Assembly (NCBI RefSeq): GCF_000024265.1
Contig: NC_013204.1
Span: 2,546,501 to 2,610,500 of the forward strand
Reading direction: 5' to 3'
Source of the DNA: Eggerthella lenta DSM 2243
GTDB lineage: Bacteria; Actinomycetota; Coriobacteriia; Coriobacteriales; Eggerthellaceae
Length of the DNA stretch: 64,000 nucleotides
Program-made: the position numbers and the translations under genes
The notes under the pieces: generated by a model
The model's input: the letters and a program-made list of their open reading frames with translations, nothing else
Database searches by the model: none
What the model was told of the DNA's origin: nothing
Part shown: positions 10,329 through 19,379 of the stretch, piece after piece
Numbering within the stretch: the stretch's first letter is position 1
Layout of the letters: the number at the start of each line of letters is the position of its first letter

Positions 10329-11030
10329 CTACCACTCGATCGCCTCGGCGGAAACAGGCGCTTCGTTCACTTCGACGCCCGCAACGCGTCCTTCGCGGAT
10401 GTGGATCACCCGGTCGGCGATGGCGGTGAACGCGGAGTTGTGCGTGATGAGCACCACCGTCTTGCCCGTGTCGAAGCACGTGTCCTGCAACAGCTTCAGG
10501 ATGGCCTTGCCCGTGCGGTAATCGAGCGCGCCGGTGGGCTCGTCGCACAGCAGGAGCTTAGGGTTCTTCGCCAGCGCACGGGCGATGGCCACGCGCTGCT
10601 GCTCGCCGCCGGAAAGCTGCGCCGGGAAGTTGTCCAGGCGATGGCCCAGGCCCACCTGCTTGAGCACGGTTCCCGCATCGAGCGGATCCTTGCAGATCTG
10701 GCTGGCAAGCTCCACGTTCTCAAGCGCCGTGAGGTTCTGCACGAGATTGTAGAACTGGAAGACGAACCCGATATCGTAGCGACGGTAGTACGTGAGCTCC
10801 TTCTCGGAGAATGCGCTGATCTCGCGACCGTCGAGCATGATGGTTCCCGACGAGCAGGCGTCCATCCCGCCCAACATGTTCAAAAGCGTCGTCTTGCCCG
10901 CGCCCGAGGGGCCCACGACCACGACGAGCTCGCCGCGCTCGATGTCGAAGGTCATGCCGTCGACGGCAGCCACCTCCACCTCGCCCATGCGGTACACCTT
11001 GCGCACGTCGCGAAACTCCACGAACGCCAT
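10329..11030 (-). CDS. ABC transporter ATPase, LolD/MacB class
   Basis: This 233-aa ATPase has Walker A GPSGAGKT (40-47), signature [15 protein letters not shown] and Walker [13 protein letters not shown], all intact. It belongs to the LolD/FtsE/MacB class that powers FtsX-type permeases. It lies directly upstream of the 1177-aa permease in the same operon. The start MAFVEFRDV has a GAAGGGC-type SD. Confidence 0.92.
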   Translation of the reverse strand: MAFVEFRDVRKVYRMGEVEVAAVDGMTFDIERGELVVVVGPSGAGKTTLLNMLGGMDACSSGTIMLDGREISAFSEKELTYYRRYDIGFVFQFYNLVQNLTALENVELASQICKDPLDAGTVLKQVGLGHRLDNFPAQLSGGEQQRVAIARALAKNPKLLLCDEPTGALDYRTGKAILKLLQDTCFDTGKTVVLITHNSAFTAIADRVIHIREGRVAGVEVNEAPVSAEAIEW

Positions 11031-11359
11031 GTCGCCCTTCTTCCGTCAGCCCGAATACCGGTTTCCCTCACCATACACGAACCCACATCCCAACGCCAGC
11101 GACAACACGCCTGCCCTGCGAACAAATTCCACGGATCCGATCAACGGCTCGCAGCTTGCCGGATGCAATGCGCAGGTTATGGCAAAAGTGCGAGATTTCT
11201 TGTTCTTTCAATCCCCCTATGACCTCAAGGCCGCCAGTCATGGTATTTCTTTGCTCGAACGTTATCTTGATGGGCTGCGTCCTGGCAATACGAATCCAAG
11301 CCGCTCCCCCTCCCTGCAAGAGCAAAGCGTGATCTCGCTACTCTTTTGAAAGGCTCGTC
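11031..11359 (+). other. Divergent intergenic region between the ABC operon and the two-component system
   Basis: This 329-bp stretch must hold the promoters of both divergent units. I see no clear consensus promoter. A possible 56-aa reading frame (11179-11349, beginning MAKVRDFLFF) ends 11 bp before the response regulator, but it has only a weak CAGG upstream and no recognisable family, so I do not call it as a gene. Confidence 0.4.
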
Positions 11360-12064
11360 ATGAATGAGACGGTTCTCATAGTCGAAGACGATTCGGATAT
11401 TATCGAAATCCTGAGCCTCTATCTATGCGGTAGCGACTACCAAGTCGAAACCGCTGCGAACGGAAAGCTGGGACTCGAGCTGCTTGAGCGCAAGTCCCCT
11501 TCCGTCATACTCGTGGATTTGATGATGCCCGAAATGAACGGGTTTGACTTCATCAAGGAAGCTCGCTCAGTTTCGAACGCGCCCATCATCATCATTTCGG
11601 CGCGCAGTCAGCCCACCGACAAGATGCTCGGCTTGGATTTGGGTGCCGACGGGTACATCACGAAGCCGTTCGACCCGATCGAAGTGCTGGCCTACATTCG
11701 CGCGGTTCTCAGACGCTGCAATGCATTGTCCGCAAGCGGCCCAAGCAACATTTCACCAGACGGTTCGGTCGTGCGCATGGGCGCCATAGAATTCGACAAA
11801 GAGTCCTTGATCGTTCGGAAGAACAGCAACGTGGTTTCCTTTACGGCCTCAGAATTGAAGATATTCAGCAAACTGTTCTCCTCGCCCGGCCGCGTGTACA
11901 CGAAGGCGCAATTGTACGAACTGATCAGCGCTTCCTCGCATGGCGGAGGCGAGGACAGCATCATGGTTCACATATCCAACATCCGCTCTAAGATAGAAGA
12001 CGATCCCAACAATCCGGCGCATATCGTTACGGTTCGTGGATTGGGATATCGTTTTGAGGGCTGA
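11360..12064 (+). CDS. OmpR-family response regulator
   Basis: This 234-aa protein has a receiver domain (1-120) with acidic pocket EDD at 9-11, phospho-acceptor Asp53 in VDLMMPEMNG, and Lys in FDPIEV-preceding YITKPF. A winged-helix Trans_reg_C domain follows (130-234), ending GLGYRFEG. It overlaps the kinase gene and precedes the Dlt-like cluster on the same strand. A 13-bp motif shared by the two downstream promoters (13658 and 14653) is a candidate binding site. SD GAAAGG lies upstream of the ATG. Confidence 0.95.
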   Translation: MNETVLIVEDDSDIIEILSLYLCGSDYQVETAANGKLGLELLERKSPSVILVDLMMPEMNGFDFIKEARSVSNAPIIIISARSQPTDKMLGLDLGADGYITKPFDPIEVLAYIRAVLRRCNALSASGPSNISPDGSVVRMGAIEFDKESLIVRKNSNVVSFTASELKIFSKLFSSPGRVYTKAQLYELISASSHGGGEDSIMVHISNIRSKIEDDPNNPAHIVTVRGLGYRFEG

Positions 12065-13646
12065 TGCGACATCGGTGAAGCTGGGGGTGGAGTCGCTGCT
12101 TTCCAGCTTGGCGTTTCGGTGCATGTCGATCGTGCTTGTTTATGCGGTCTTGATCATGGGCCTGTTTTCGGCTGTCGGCTACCTCGCGGACTCGCGCCTC
12201 AACAGCGCGTTTCCTTCCATCGACGATCTGGAGGAAAACAGGGTCGCGCTGGAAAACGACTCTTTCAACGAATTGAGAAACTCAATACCGCCATCTGCTC
12301 AGATGGTGATATTCGATCAGAACGGGAACCGCCTCTATGCCAGCGATGACGATGTCGCCAAATCGATCGACGCCAACGACCTGGAAATCATCAACGGAAC
12401 CGAAGAAGATCAGGTGTTCTACGAGGTTTTGCAGCGCTTCGATGCCCGCTACGGCACCGTGTATGAAATAAACTTATGCGGAATGAGCGGGATCGGGAGT
12501 TCGAAGATAGTCTTATCCTCATGCGTTTGCAAGCTTGATGGAACGATCGTCGAAGGCGACCTGTTCGCCGGTCGAGAATCGCTGAGCAAGCGGGAGCTTT
12601 CCCTGATAAACGGGGAATTCAGCGCAAACAAATCTATCCAGAAGCTCGAATACGTTACCGTCGACAATCAGCCCCGCACCCTTGTTTTTATCTCCTCGAA
12701 TGTGAGCGAAGCAACATACGATGAGCTGATCAGCCAAAACGGGATGATTTGGCTTTCTTCTATCCCTGTCGCGGTTGCCTTCACGGCAATTGCCGCCGTG
12801 GTGCTCGTGAGAATGATACGCAGGGCGGCAAAGCCGCTCGACGCTGCCATTACCGCATGCAAGGAAGGCGGCGAAAGCCCCGACGGCATGCATCGCGTTC
12901 CAGCTGAGCTGGTGCCGACATACGATAATTTTCTCGAGCTGATGGAGGAGCTTAAGGCCGCGCAAAACGACAAGCAGCGCATCGTTTCGGATATTTCGCA
13001 TGATCTGAAAACGCCGTTGACGGTGATAAGGGGGTATGCGCAGGCATTTGAGGACGGATGCGTGCCGCCCGAAAAAGCCGGAGAGTATCTGAGGGCAATG
13101 AAGGAAAAAACGGACGAAGCCTCCCAGCTCATCGATTCGCTGTTTCTTTACGCCAAAACGAACCACCCCTCGTACATCCCTCAGCTTGTGCGGATGGACG
13201 TTTGCGAAGCGGTTCGTCGCATTGCGGTGGAAATGCTTCCGACTATCGAACAGCGCGCCTGCCGCCTTGACGCGGCAATCCCCGACGATCCCATTTGGGT
13301 GCGCGCCGACGGCTCGTTGCTGGCGCGCGTGCTTGGCAACCTGATCAACAATGCATGCGTGCATAATCCTGGCGGCGTTACCGTTCGATTGACCTGCAAA
13401 CGCACTGAAAGCGAGGCGGTGATCGCCGTAGCGGATGACGGCGCGGGAATTCCCGAATCCATACGCGACCATGTGTTCGAACCGTTTGTGACCAGCAATG
13501 ACGCACGCGAATCGGGCAAGGGCACCGGCTTGGGGCTTTCCATTGCCAAACGTTTCATAGACTTGCAGGGTGGAACGATTGCCGTTTCAGCTCAGCCCGA
13601 AGAAGACTTCGAAACCGAGATCGTCGTGACTCTTCCGCTGGCATAG
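12036..13646 (+). CDS. Membrane sensor histidine kinase
   Basis: This kinase is 536 aa if the GTG at 12036 is used. A transmembrane helix lies at about 28-50, then a roughly 190-residue extracytoplasmic sensor, a second helix near 243-265 and a HAMP-like linker. HisKA follows with SDISHDLKTPLTV and a HATPase_c domain with NLINNACVHNPGG, DDGAGIPE and GKGTGLGLSIAKRF. The start overlaps the regulator by 29 bp. In-frame GTGs at 12075 and 12087 are alternatives, and none has a convincing SD, so translation is probably coupled. The sensor domain was not recognised. Confidence 0.9.
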   Translation: MDWDIVLRADATSVKLGVESLLSSLAFRCMSIVLVYAVLIMGLFSAVGYLADSRLNSAFPSIDDLEENRVALENDSFNELRNSIPPSAQMVIFDQNGNRLYASDDDVAKSIDANDLEIINGTEEDQVFYEVLQRFDARYGTVYEINLCGMSGIGSSKIVLSSCVCKLDGTIVEGDLFAGRESLSKRELSLINGEFSANKSIQKLEYVTVDNQPRTLVFISSNVSEATYDELISQNGMIWLSSIPVAVAFTAIAAVVLVRMIRRAAKPLDAAITACKEGGESPDGMHRVPAELVPTYDNFLELMEELKAAQNDKQRIVSDISHDLKTPLTVIRGYAQAFEDGCVPPEKAGEYLRAMKEKTDEASQLIDSLFLYAKTNHPSYIPQLVRMDVCEAVRRIAVEMLPTIEQRACRLDAAIPDDPIWVRADGSLLARVLGNLINNACVHNPGGVTVRLTCKRTESEAVIAVADDGAGIPESIRDHVFEPFVTSNDARESGKGTGLGLSIAKRFIDLQGGTIAVSAQPEEDFETEIVVTLPLA

Positions 13647-13657
13647 CCCCTTTCGTT

Positions 13658-13670
13658 AAGAAACCTTAAG
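13658..13670 (+). promoter_or_regulatory. Candidate regulator site AAGAAACCTTAAG before the SGNH lipoprotein gene
   Basis: The 13-mer differs by one base from AAGAAACCTTTAG at 14653, before the Dlt-like operon. Within it TTAAG is repeated with a 10-bp period (13656-13660, 13666-13670), typical of OmpR-family sites. Binding by the adjacent response regulator is inference. Confidence 0.45.
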
Positions 13671-13684
13671 GCTGTCTTCAGCCT

Positions 13685-13730
13685 AAGCAAAGGATGGCTT
13701 TTCATAGTGAAAAGCGTATGTCCTTTGCTT
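13685..13730 (+). promoter_or_regulatory. Two-tier stem-loop in the SGNH gene leader
   Basis: Outer arms AAGCAAAGGA (13685-13694) and TCCTTTGCTT (13721-13730) pair perfectly. Inside them GCTTTTCA (13697-13704) and TGAAAAGC (13708-13715) pair around a 3-nt loop. The structure ends where the SD GAAGGAG begins. A smaller hairpin (GGCTG-TCTT-CAGCC, 13670-13683) precedes it. It may control translation or end the kinase transcript; there is no T-run, so a plain intrinsic terminator is less likely. Confidence 0.5.
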
Positions 13731-13741
13731 GAAGGAGAGCT

Positions 13742-14647
13742 ATGAAGAATCCTCTGATACGCTGCGTCGCGCTGCTTGCGCTGCTGCTTGGCCACATCGG
13801 ACTGGCGGGATGCGCCGCAACCCAGGAAAAGCATGCTGAAAACGATTCGATCGACAACGAATTGGCGGACGCGAGATACGATGAGCCCGAAGAGCGCGTT
13901 TTGGTCTCAGACGATCGGAGCAACGGAAAAGCGTCGAAGGAGATAGTTTGCTGGGGCGACAGCATGACCGAAGGAGCCGGTCGCGATCCAGCCGTGATCG
14001 CGACCGGCGACGGCGTCTTCGATGCCAGCTATCTGTCGTATCCTGACGTACTTCAAAAACTGACGGGTATGACCACCTGCAATTTCGGCGTGTCGGGCGC
14101 GACATCCGAAGAGATCGGCATTATGCAAGGAGCCATCGAGGCCGATGACGAGGACGAGCGCCTCTTCATCGATGAGGAAGTGGCCGAGCTGGCAAAACAG
14201 CATACGGGAACGATACTGGTGCTGGAAATGGGAAGCAACGGCGGCTGGGATGGCGATTACGCAACGCTCATAGAGCAGTACCATGCGATCATCGAAAACT
14301 CCGGATGCGAGAACTTCATCATCATCGGCGACACCGACGACCCCGGAACTTCGTTCGGCGATCCAAGTCAAGAGGCTTTCGAGCCGGGCGAGACCGGCCG
14401 TCAAACCGAGTGGGAGGCCACGCTGACCGCAGAATTCGGCGACCGCTTTATCAACATGCGCCAGTTTCTCATCGATAACGGGTTGGCGATCGCAGGGCTT
14501 ACGCCCACCCGAGAAGATGCAGAAGATGCTGCCGTAGGCTGCATATCCCTGCAGCTACGCTCAGACTGGACCCATTTGAATTCTTACGGATACTACGCAA
14601 AGGCGCAGGCGGTGTACCAGAGAGGCGTTCAATTGGGCTATTGGTAA
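13742..14647 (+). CDS. SGNH/GDSL-family esterase lipoprotein
   Basis: This 301-aa protein has a lipoprotein signal peptide (hydrophobic 8-22, lipobox LAGC with Cys23). An SGNH hydrolase domain follows, with the GDSMTEGAG block near residue 64 (catalytic Ser), an Asn/Gly-containing MGSNGG block and DWTHLN near the C-terminus supplying Asp and His. It should act on the outer face of the membrane, probably as an esterase or O-acyl transferase. It sits between the two-component genes and the Dlt-like operon, which suggests it trims or transfers the same envelope substituent. Substrate unknown. Confidence 0.85.
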   Translation: MKNPLIRCVALLALLLGHIGLAGCAATQEKHAENDSIDNELADARYDEPEERVLVSDDRSNGKASKEIVCWGDSMTEGAGRDPAVIATGDGVFDASYLSYPDVLQKLTGMTTCNFGVSGATSEEIGIMQGAIEADDEDERLFIDEEVAELAKQHTGTILVLEMGSNGGWDGDYATLIEQYHAIIENSGCENFIIIGDTDDPGTSFGDPSQEAFEPGETGRQTEWEATLTAEFGDRFINMRQFLIDNGLAIAGLTPTREDAEDAAVGCISLQLRSDWTHLNSYGYYAKAQAVYQRGVQLGYW

Positions 14648-14652
14648 ACCCA

Positions 14653-14665
14653 AAGAAACCTTTAG
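14653..14665 (+). promoter_or_regulatory. Candidate regulator site AAGAAACCTTTAG before the Dlt-like operon
   Basis: The site is one mismatch from the motif at 13658. TTTAG recurs 11 bp apart here (14661-14665 and 14672-14676), as expected of direct-repeat binding by an OmpR-type regulator. It lies 73 bp before the adenylation gene. Confidence 0.45.
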
Positions 14666-14691
14666 AAAGCGTTTAGGAAACGAAAAGGTTG

Positions 14692-14730
14692 CTCTCTTAC
14701 TGTGGAACACGAGGCAAATACGTAAGAGAG
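14692..14730 (+). promoter_or_regulatory. Hairpin overlapping the SD of the adenylation gene
   Basis: Perfect 9-base arms CTCTCTTAC (14692-14700) and GTAAGAGAG (14722-14730) enclose 21 nt. The 3' arm contains the AGAGAGG ribosome-binding site of the ATG at 14738, so the folded form would hide the SD. Translational control is inference. Confidence 0.5.
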
Positions 14731-14737
14731 GTTTCCC

Positions 14738-16279
14738 ATGAAATCCAAGAGCAATGTGCTGGAGTATCTGGCCGAGGCCGCGAAGCAGCGGCCCGGCGAT
14801 ACGGCCGTTGTCGACGAGTTCGGCAACTATACCTACAAGCAGTTGCAGGACGATAGCGCAGCGTACGGCGCAGCGCTATCCGAATACGACGTGGCAAATC
14901 GGGGCGTGGTCATCATGGTGGAAAAATGCTATGACACACTTGCCATCATGCTGGGCACGCTGTTCGCATCCGGATATTACGTGCCGGTCGATCCATCGGT
15001 TCCCCCCGTGCGACTTGCGCACATCGTCGCGACATTGGGAAGCCCGCTCTTGGTGGCCGACGAGGAAGCCCTGCGGGGCCTTCAACTCGAAGACGCGTGC
15101 AAGATCGTTTCCTTGGAGGAGCTGCATAGCCAGCGCGCCGGGATACAGCAGCGCGACGCGGTCGAGCCGGCATCGCTTTCGATCGATCCGGCATACGTTC
15201 TGTTCACCTCCGGATCAACGGGCGTCCCCAAAGGCGTAGTTGTCAGCCATGGAGCCATCATCAGCTTCATCGACGAATTCGTTTCGGAATTCGAATTCGA
15301 CCGCAGCGATCGGTTCGCAAACCAAGCGCCATTCGACTTCGACGTGTCCGTCAAAGATATTTTCGGAAGCTTGGCGGTGGGAGCGACGCTCGTCATCGTG
15401 CCGCGTCGCTTGTTCATGCAGCCGAAAGCCTTGGTTGAGTTTCTGGACGAGCAGCGCGTGACCGTGATGGTTTGAGCGGTCGCGGCTTTGTGCATGGTGA
15501 ACACATTTCGCGCAATTACAAGCGATTCGCTTACCACGGTTCGAAAAGTGCTGTTCAGCGGCGAGGTAATGCCACTTGCCCACTTGAAATCCCTGCTTGC
15601 GTCTTTGCCGGACGCCGAGTTCGTCAACCTGTACGGCCCAACCGAGATCACCTGCAACTGCCTGTACCATCGCGTCGACCGCGCAAAAGACGGCGCCGCC
15701 GAGCTTCCCCTGGGAAAAGCACTCGGGCACTGCGAAGTCCTAGCGGTCGACGAGGAGGGACGGCGCATCGTCGAGCCGGGCCAGAAAGGCGAGATCATCG
15801 TGCGAGGACCCTCGTTGGCGTTGGGTTATATCGGCAATCGAGAAGCGACGGAAAAGGCGTTTGCGCCCAATCCCCTCAATTCCCTTTACGGCGAGCGCGT
15901 GTACCGCACGGGAGACAGCGCGATGCTGACGGACGAAGGCGATCTGGTCTTTTGCGGTCGCAAAGACAATCAGATCAAGTACCGAGGGCACCGAATCGAG
16001 CTGGAAGAGATCGACAAGGCGTTCGAAGGGTTCTCCGACGTCGACAGGTGCCGATGCGCCTTCGATTCCAAAAAGAACCGGCTATGCGCGTTCTACGAAG
16101 GAACGGCTTGCGAGAAAGAGCTTCCCGGTCGGGCGGCATCATTGCTTCCCGCTTTCATGAGGCCGACGCGCATCGCGAAGGTGCCGAGCATGCCGCTGAA
16201 CAAGAACGGGAAGGTGGACCGTGCGATGCTCCTGGAATCGCACGGCGAACCGGCGAAGCGCGAGAGGGCTGATCGATGA
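14738..16279 (+). pseudogene. DltA-like amino-acid adenylating enzyme interrupted by one in-frame TGA
   Basis: Read through one stop, this is a 513-residue AMP-binding enzyme, near the roughly 505 aa of DltA. The first part (245 aa) has the P-loop LFTSGSTGVPKGVV. The second part has NLYGPTE, YRTGD, GRKDNQIKYRGHRIELEEID and NKNGKVDR, so all core motifs are present. The stop at 15473-15475 (codon 246) falls in VMV-stop-AVAAL, where relatives carry Trp, so one TGG-to-TGA change explains it and no frameshift is needed. It should adenylate an amino acid and load it on the carrier protein encoded downstream. The 3' end overlaps the decarboxylase start by 4 bp. It may be a recent null allele, a sequencing error, or read through. 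Confidence 0.8.
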
Positions 16280-17514
16280 TGATAGACGACGCAACGCTGC
16301 AAAACGCGCTGGATGCATGCCCGACGCCTTTGTACCTTTTCGACCATCAGGTTCTTAACGACCGAATCACCCGGTTGCGGGCATCGCTCCCCTCTCGCAT
16401 CAAGCTCTGCTATGCGATGAAGGCGAACCCCTTCATCGTGCTGGAGGCGTCGGCTCTGGCGGATTGCGTAGAAGCATGCTCGCCGGGCGAGGTGCTCATC
16501 TGCGCGAACGCAGGCGTGCCGTTCGAGAAGATCGTGCTTTCGGGCGTGTGGAAGGATCGCCGCTGCTTGGACGATCTGTTCCAAGCGGATCGCATCCCCC
16601 ATAGATTCACCATCGAGTCTTCCCAACAGTTGAAAGACCTGGTCGTACTCGCTAACGCGTATCGCAGGAGGGTGAACGTTCTTTTCAGACTGAGCAGCGA
16701 AAACCAATTCGGCGTAGACTCCGCCACGCTGAAAGAGCTGATTGCCGGCTGCAAAGACGACCCGTTCATCAGCATCCAGGGTATCCAGTACTACTCGGGC
16801 ACGCAGAAAACGTCGCTCAAGAAGCTTGATAGAGAGTTGAACAAGCTGCACCGCATCGTGGCCGAAGTGGAAGCCGCTTGCTCGGTGAAGCTGAACGAGA
16901 TCGAATACGGCCCCGGGCTTCCCGTCGAGTACTTCGACGAGGACGAGGAGCGGGCTCGCAGCGCGCAGGACGAACCCGTTGCCGAGCTTGCAACGCTGCT
17001 GGACGGTTTCCCTTTCGAGGGGGACGTCGTCCTCGAGCTGGGACGCAGCATCGCGGCTGATTGCGGAGCGTATCTGACCAGCGTCGTCGACGTCAAAACG
17101 ACGAGCGGGCAAAACTACGCGATCGTCGACGGCGGCATGCATCAGATTTCGTACTACGGGCATTCGATGGCCATGAAGTCCCCGGTTTTCAGGAAGGTCG
17201 GCGCAACGGCCGGCGCTGCGCAGCCTTGGAACATCTGCGGAGCGCTTTGCACGGTCAACGACATCCTGGCCAAGCAAGCGCCGATCGTCGATTTGTCCGT
17301 GGGAGACGTGCTTGCGTTCTCTCGGGCAGGCGCCTACTGCGCAACGGAGGGTCGGGCGCTGTTTTTAAGCCGGGATCTTCCGTCGGTGGTCGTGCGCGAC
17401 GTTTCGGGAAATATGCGCATTGCTCGGCATCGGCTGGAAACGGCCTCGTTCAATTCATCGAACGGGCCGCAGGATAGATCGACGGAACAGGACGAAAAGG
17501 AGAACGGACTATGA
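16276..17514 (+). CDS. Fold-type III PLP-dependent decarboxylase (DapDC/BtrK-like)
   Basis: This 412-aa enzyme has the alanine-racemase-like barrel with the PLP lysine in YAMKAN (Lys49) and QYYSGTQ near residue 170. Then come GPGLPVEYF, VDGGMHQ and the C-terminal CGALCTVNDIL and GAYC blocks. The VDGGMH and CxxLCT-x-x-D patterns recall BtrK, which decarboxylates glutamate while it is bound to a carrier protein, as well as diaminopimelate/ornithine decarboxylases. It lies between adenylation and carrier genes with 4-bp ATGA overlaps on both sides, so it most likely acts on the carrier-bound amino acid or supplies its precursor. The substrate is not known. Confidence 0.85.
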   Translation: MMIDDATLQNALDACPTPLYLFDHQVLNDRITRLRASLPSRIKLCYAMKANPFIVLEASALADCVEACSPGEVLICANAGVPFEKIVLSGVWKDRRCLDDLFQADRIPHRFTIESSQQLKDLVVLANAYRRRVNVLFRLSSENQFGVDSATLKELIAGCKDDPFISIQGIQYYSGTQKTSLKKLDRELNKLHRIVAEVEAACSVKLNEIEYGPGLPVEYFDEDEERARSAQDEPVAELATLLDGFPFEGDVVLELGRSIAADCGAYLTSVVDVKTTSGQNYAIVDGGMHQISYYGHSMAMKSPVFRKVGATAGAAQPWNICGALCTVNDILAKQAPIVDLSVGDVLAFSRAGAYCATEGRALFLSRDLPSVVVRDVSGNMRIARHRLETASFNSSNGPQDRSTEQDEKENGL

Positions 17515-17747
17515 AAAATCAAGTTATCGACATTCTCGAAGACATCAACCCGGGCGTGGATCATGAGGCGCGCGTCGACCTCGTCGATTCGCGCTGCATC
17601 GATTCGCTGACGATGATCGCCTTCGTGGCCGAACTCGAAGATGCATTCGACGTCGAGATACCCCCCGTCGAGATCGTGCCCGACAATTTCAACTCGGTTG
17701 AGGCCGTATGCTCCCTGATGGCGCGCCTGCAAGCAGAGCAGGCTTAG
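17511..17747 (+). CDS. Acyl/aminoacyl carrier protein (DltC-like)
   Basis: This 78-aa carrier protein has the phosphopantetheine attachment motif DSL with Ser32 (RCIDSLTMIAF). Its helices are acidic, and its size matches DltC (about 78 aa). It should hold the activated amino acid as a thioester for the MBOAT protein. It overlaps the decarboxylase by 4 bp. The holo-ACP synthase at 49192-49767 could add its cofactor. Confidence 0.9.
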   Translation: MKNQVIDILEDINPGVDHEARVDLVDSRCIDSLTMIAFVAELEDAFDVEIPPVEIVPDNFNSVEAVCSLMARLQAEQA

Positions 17748-17781
17748 CCTGCGCGAATCGCTCGAGTAGGGAATCATTTTA

Positions 17782-19371
17782 ATGACGTCGTACTATTCCG
17801 CCCTTTTCTTCACGGCCTTTTTGCCGATTACGGTCATGTTGTACGGCATGGCGCCAAGGCGCTTTAGGTGGGCGGTGCTCCTGCTGGCCAGCTACGGCTT
17901 CTTCTTCGCGCTCAGCGGCGCGCTTATCGCGTTCGTCGCCCTGTCGACGGCAGTCGTGTACGCGTGCGCCCGCATGATGGGCGCCAACCTTGCAGAGAAG
18001 AACCGGCAACTGGCGACAGCCAGCTCGGGCAAACGCGAGATACGCGAGGCCTGCAAGCGGAAGAACCGCCGTATCGTCTTCGCGGCCGTCGTCGCCAATA
18101 TCGGCATTCTGGCCGTCCTGAAATACTCGGGGTTCTTCGGGCTGTCGCTGGCTTCCACGCTGGCGGCGTTCGGCATTTCGATCGACCTTTCCATCCCCAG
18201 CTTCGCATTGCCCATCGGGATATCGTTTTACACGTTGATGGCCGTTTCATACGTTGTGGATGTGTATCGCGAACGCACGAAGGCCGACAAGAACCTTGGG
18301 CACGTGGCGCTGTTCCTGGCGTTTTTCCCAGGAATCATGGAAGGACCGCTCAGCAGATACAACGACGTTGCGCCCAGCCTTATCGCGGGCGAACCGCTTA
18401 ATCGAAAGAACCTGTACGCAGGAACCTTGCGCATTATGTGGGGCATGGCGAAGAAGATCATCGTCGCGGACCGGCTGAACGCGTTCGTGAAGCCGGTGTT
18501 CGACAATTACGGTTCGTACGACGGAGGCGTCATAGCCTTAGCTGCGATCCTGTACACCATTCAGCTGTACTGCGATTTCTCAGGAACGATGGACGTCGCC
18601 CTGGGCATGGGCCGCGTGTTCAACGTAACGCTGCCCGAAAACTTCAGGCAGCCGTTCTTCTCCCGCACCGCCTCCGAATTCTGGCAACGTTGGCATATCA
18701 CGCTGGGCCTGTGGTTCAAAGACTACGTGTACTACCCTATCTCGTTGTCCAAGCCATGCAAGATGCTGACGACCAAGGCGCGCAAGCGTTTCGGAAACAG
18801 ATACGGTCCGCTTCTGGCAAGCTCCGTTGCGCTGTTCTGCGTGTGGATCGGCAACGGCTTGTGGCATGGCGCCGGCAGCCAGTACCTCTTCTTCGGTTTG
18901 TACTACTTCGTCCTGATCATGGCGGGCGGCTTGATCGAGCCTCCATGCGCGCGTGCGGCGCAGCACTTCGGCATCGACCGCAATAGCTGGCCTTATCGAA
19001 CGTTCCAGACCGTCCGGACGCTGGCGATCATCTTCGTCGGCGAGCTGTTCTTTCGCTCCAACTCGCTTGAGGCGGGGCTTGCCATGATGGGACGGATTGC
19101 GGGCGATTTCACTATCGAAGCCTTTACGACGGGATCGGCGTTGCAAATCGGATTCGGCGTTGGCGACGGCCTCATCGTAACCTTGTTCATGATGCTGGTT
19201 CTCGCAGTAGGCGTAGCGAAGGAGCGGGGCTGCAATTTGTGGGAGTGGGCGACTGCGCAAAGCGCGCTCCTGAGATGGAGCCTCGTGATTCTTCTGTTCG
19301 TGGGAACCGTGACGTTCGGAGCTTACGGCCTTGGCTACACGCCGGTCGACCCGATGTACGCGCAGTTTTAG
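17782..19371 (+). CDS. MBOAT-family membrane acyltransferase (DltB/AlgI-like)
   Basis: This 529-aa polytopic protein has about ten hydrophobic segments and the MBOAT core. The active-site His lies in GNGLWHGAG near residue 365, and RFWQRWHIT-like FWQRWHITLGLWFKDYVYYP is upstream. The length is closer to AlgI than to DltB (about 400 aa). It should move the aminoacyl group from the carrier protein across the membrane to an envelope acceptor. The SD AGGGA lies before the ATG, with a 34-bp gap after the carrier gene. Confidence 0.92.
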   Translation: MTSYYSALFFTAFLPITVMLYGMAPRRFRWAVLLLASYGFFFALSGALIAFVALSTAVVYACARMMGANLAEKNRQLATASSGKREIREACKRKNRRIVFAAVVANIGILAVLKYSGFFGLSLASTLAAFGISIDLSIPSFALPIGISFYTLMAVSYVVDVYRERTKADKNLGHVALFLAFFPGIMEGPLSRYNDVAPSLIAGEPLNRKNLYAGTLRIMWGMAKKIIVADRLNAFVKPVFDNYGSYDGGVIALAAILYTIQLYCDFSGTMDVALGMGRVFNVTLPENFRQPFFSRTASEFWQRWHITLGLWFKDYVYYPISLSKPCKMLTTKARKRFGNRYGPLLASSVALFCVWIGNGLWHGAGSQYLFFGLYYFVLIMAGGLIEPPCARAAQHFGIDRNSWPYRTFQTVRTLAIIFVGELFFRSNSLEAGLAMMGRIAGDFTIEAFTTGSALQIGFGVGDGLIVTLFMMLVLAVGVAKERGCNLWEWATAQSALLRWSLVILLFVGTVTFGAYGLGYTPVDPMYAQF

Positions 19372-19379
19372 GAGCATGC

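Noticed and set aside
8939-10429. Long open frame opposite the coiled-coil part of the permease
   Set aside because: Its sequence is low-complexity Leu/Arg/Gly forced by the repeats on the other strand, with no motifs.
11179-11349. 56-codon frame before the response regulator
   Set aside because: Only a weak SD-like CAGG and no homology; kept as intergenic.
15473-15475. Selenocysteine at the TGA in the adenylation gene
   Set aside because: Relatives have Trp, not Cys, at this place, and no convincing SECIS-like stem directly follows the TGA.
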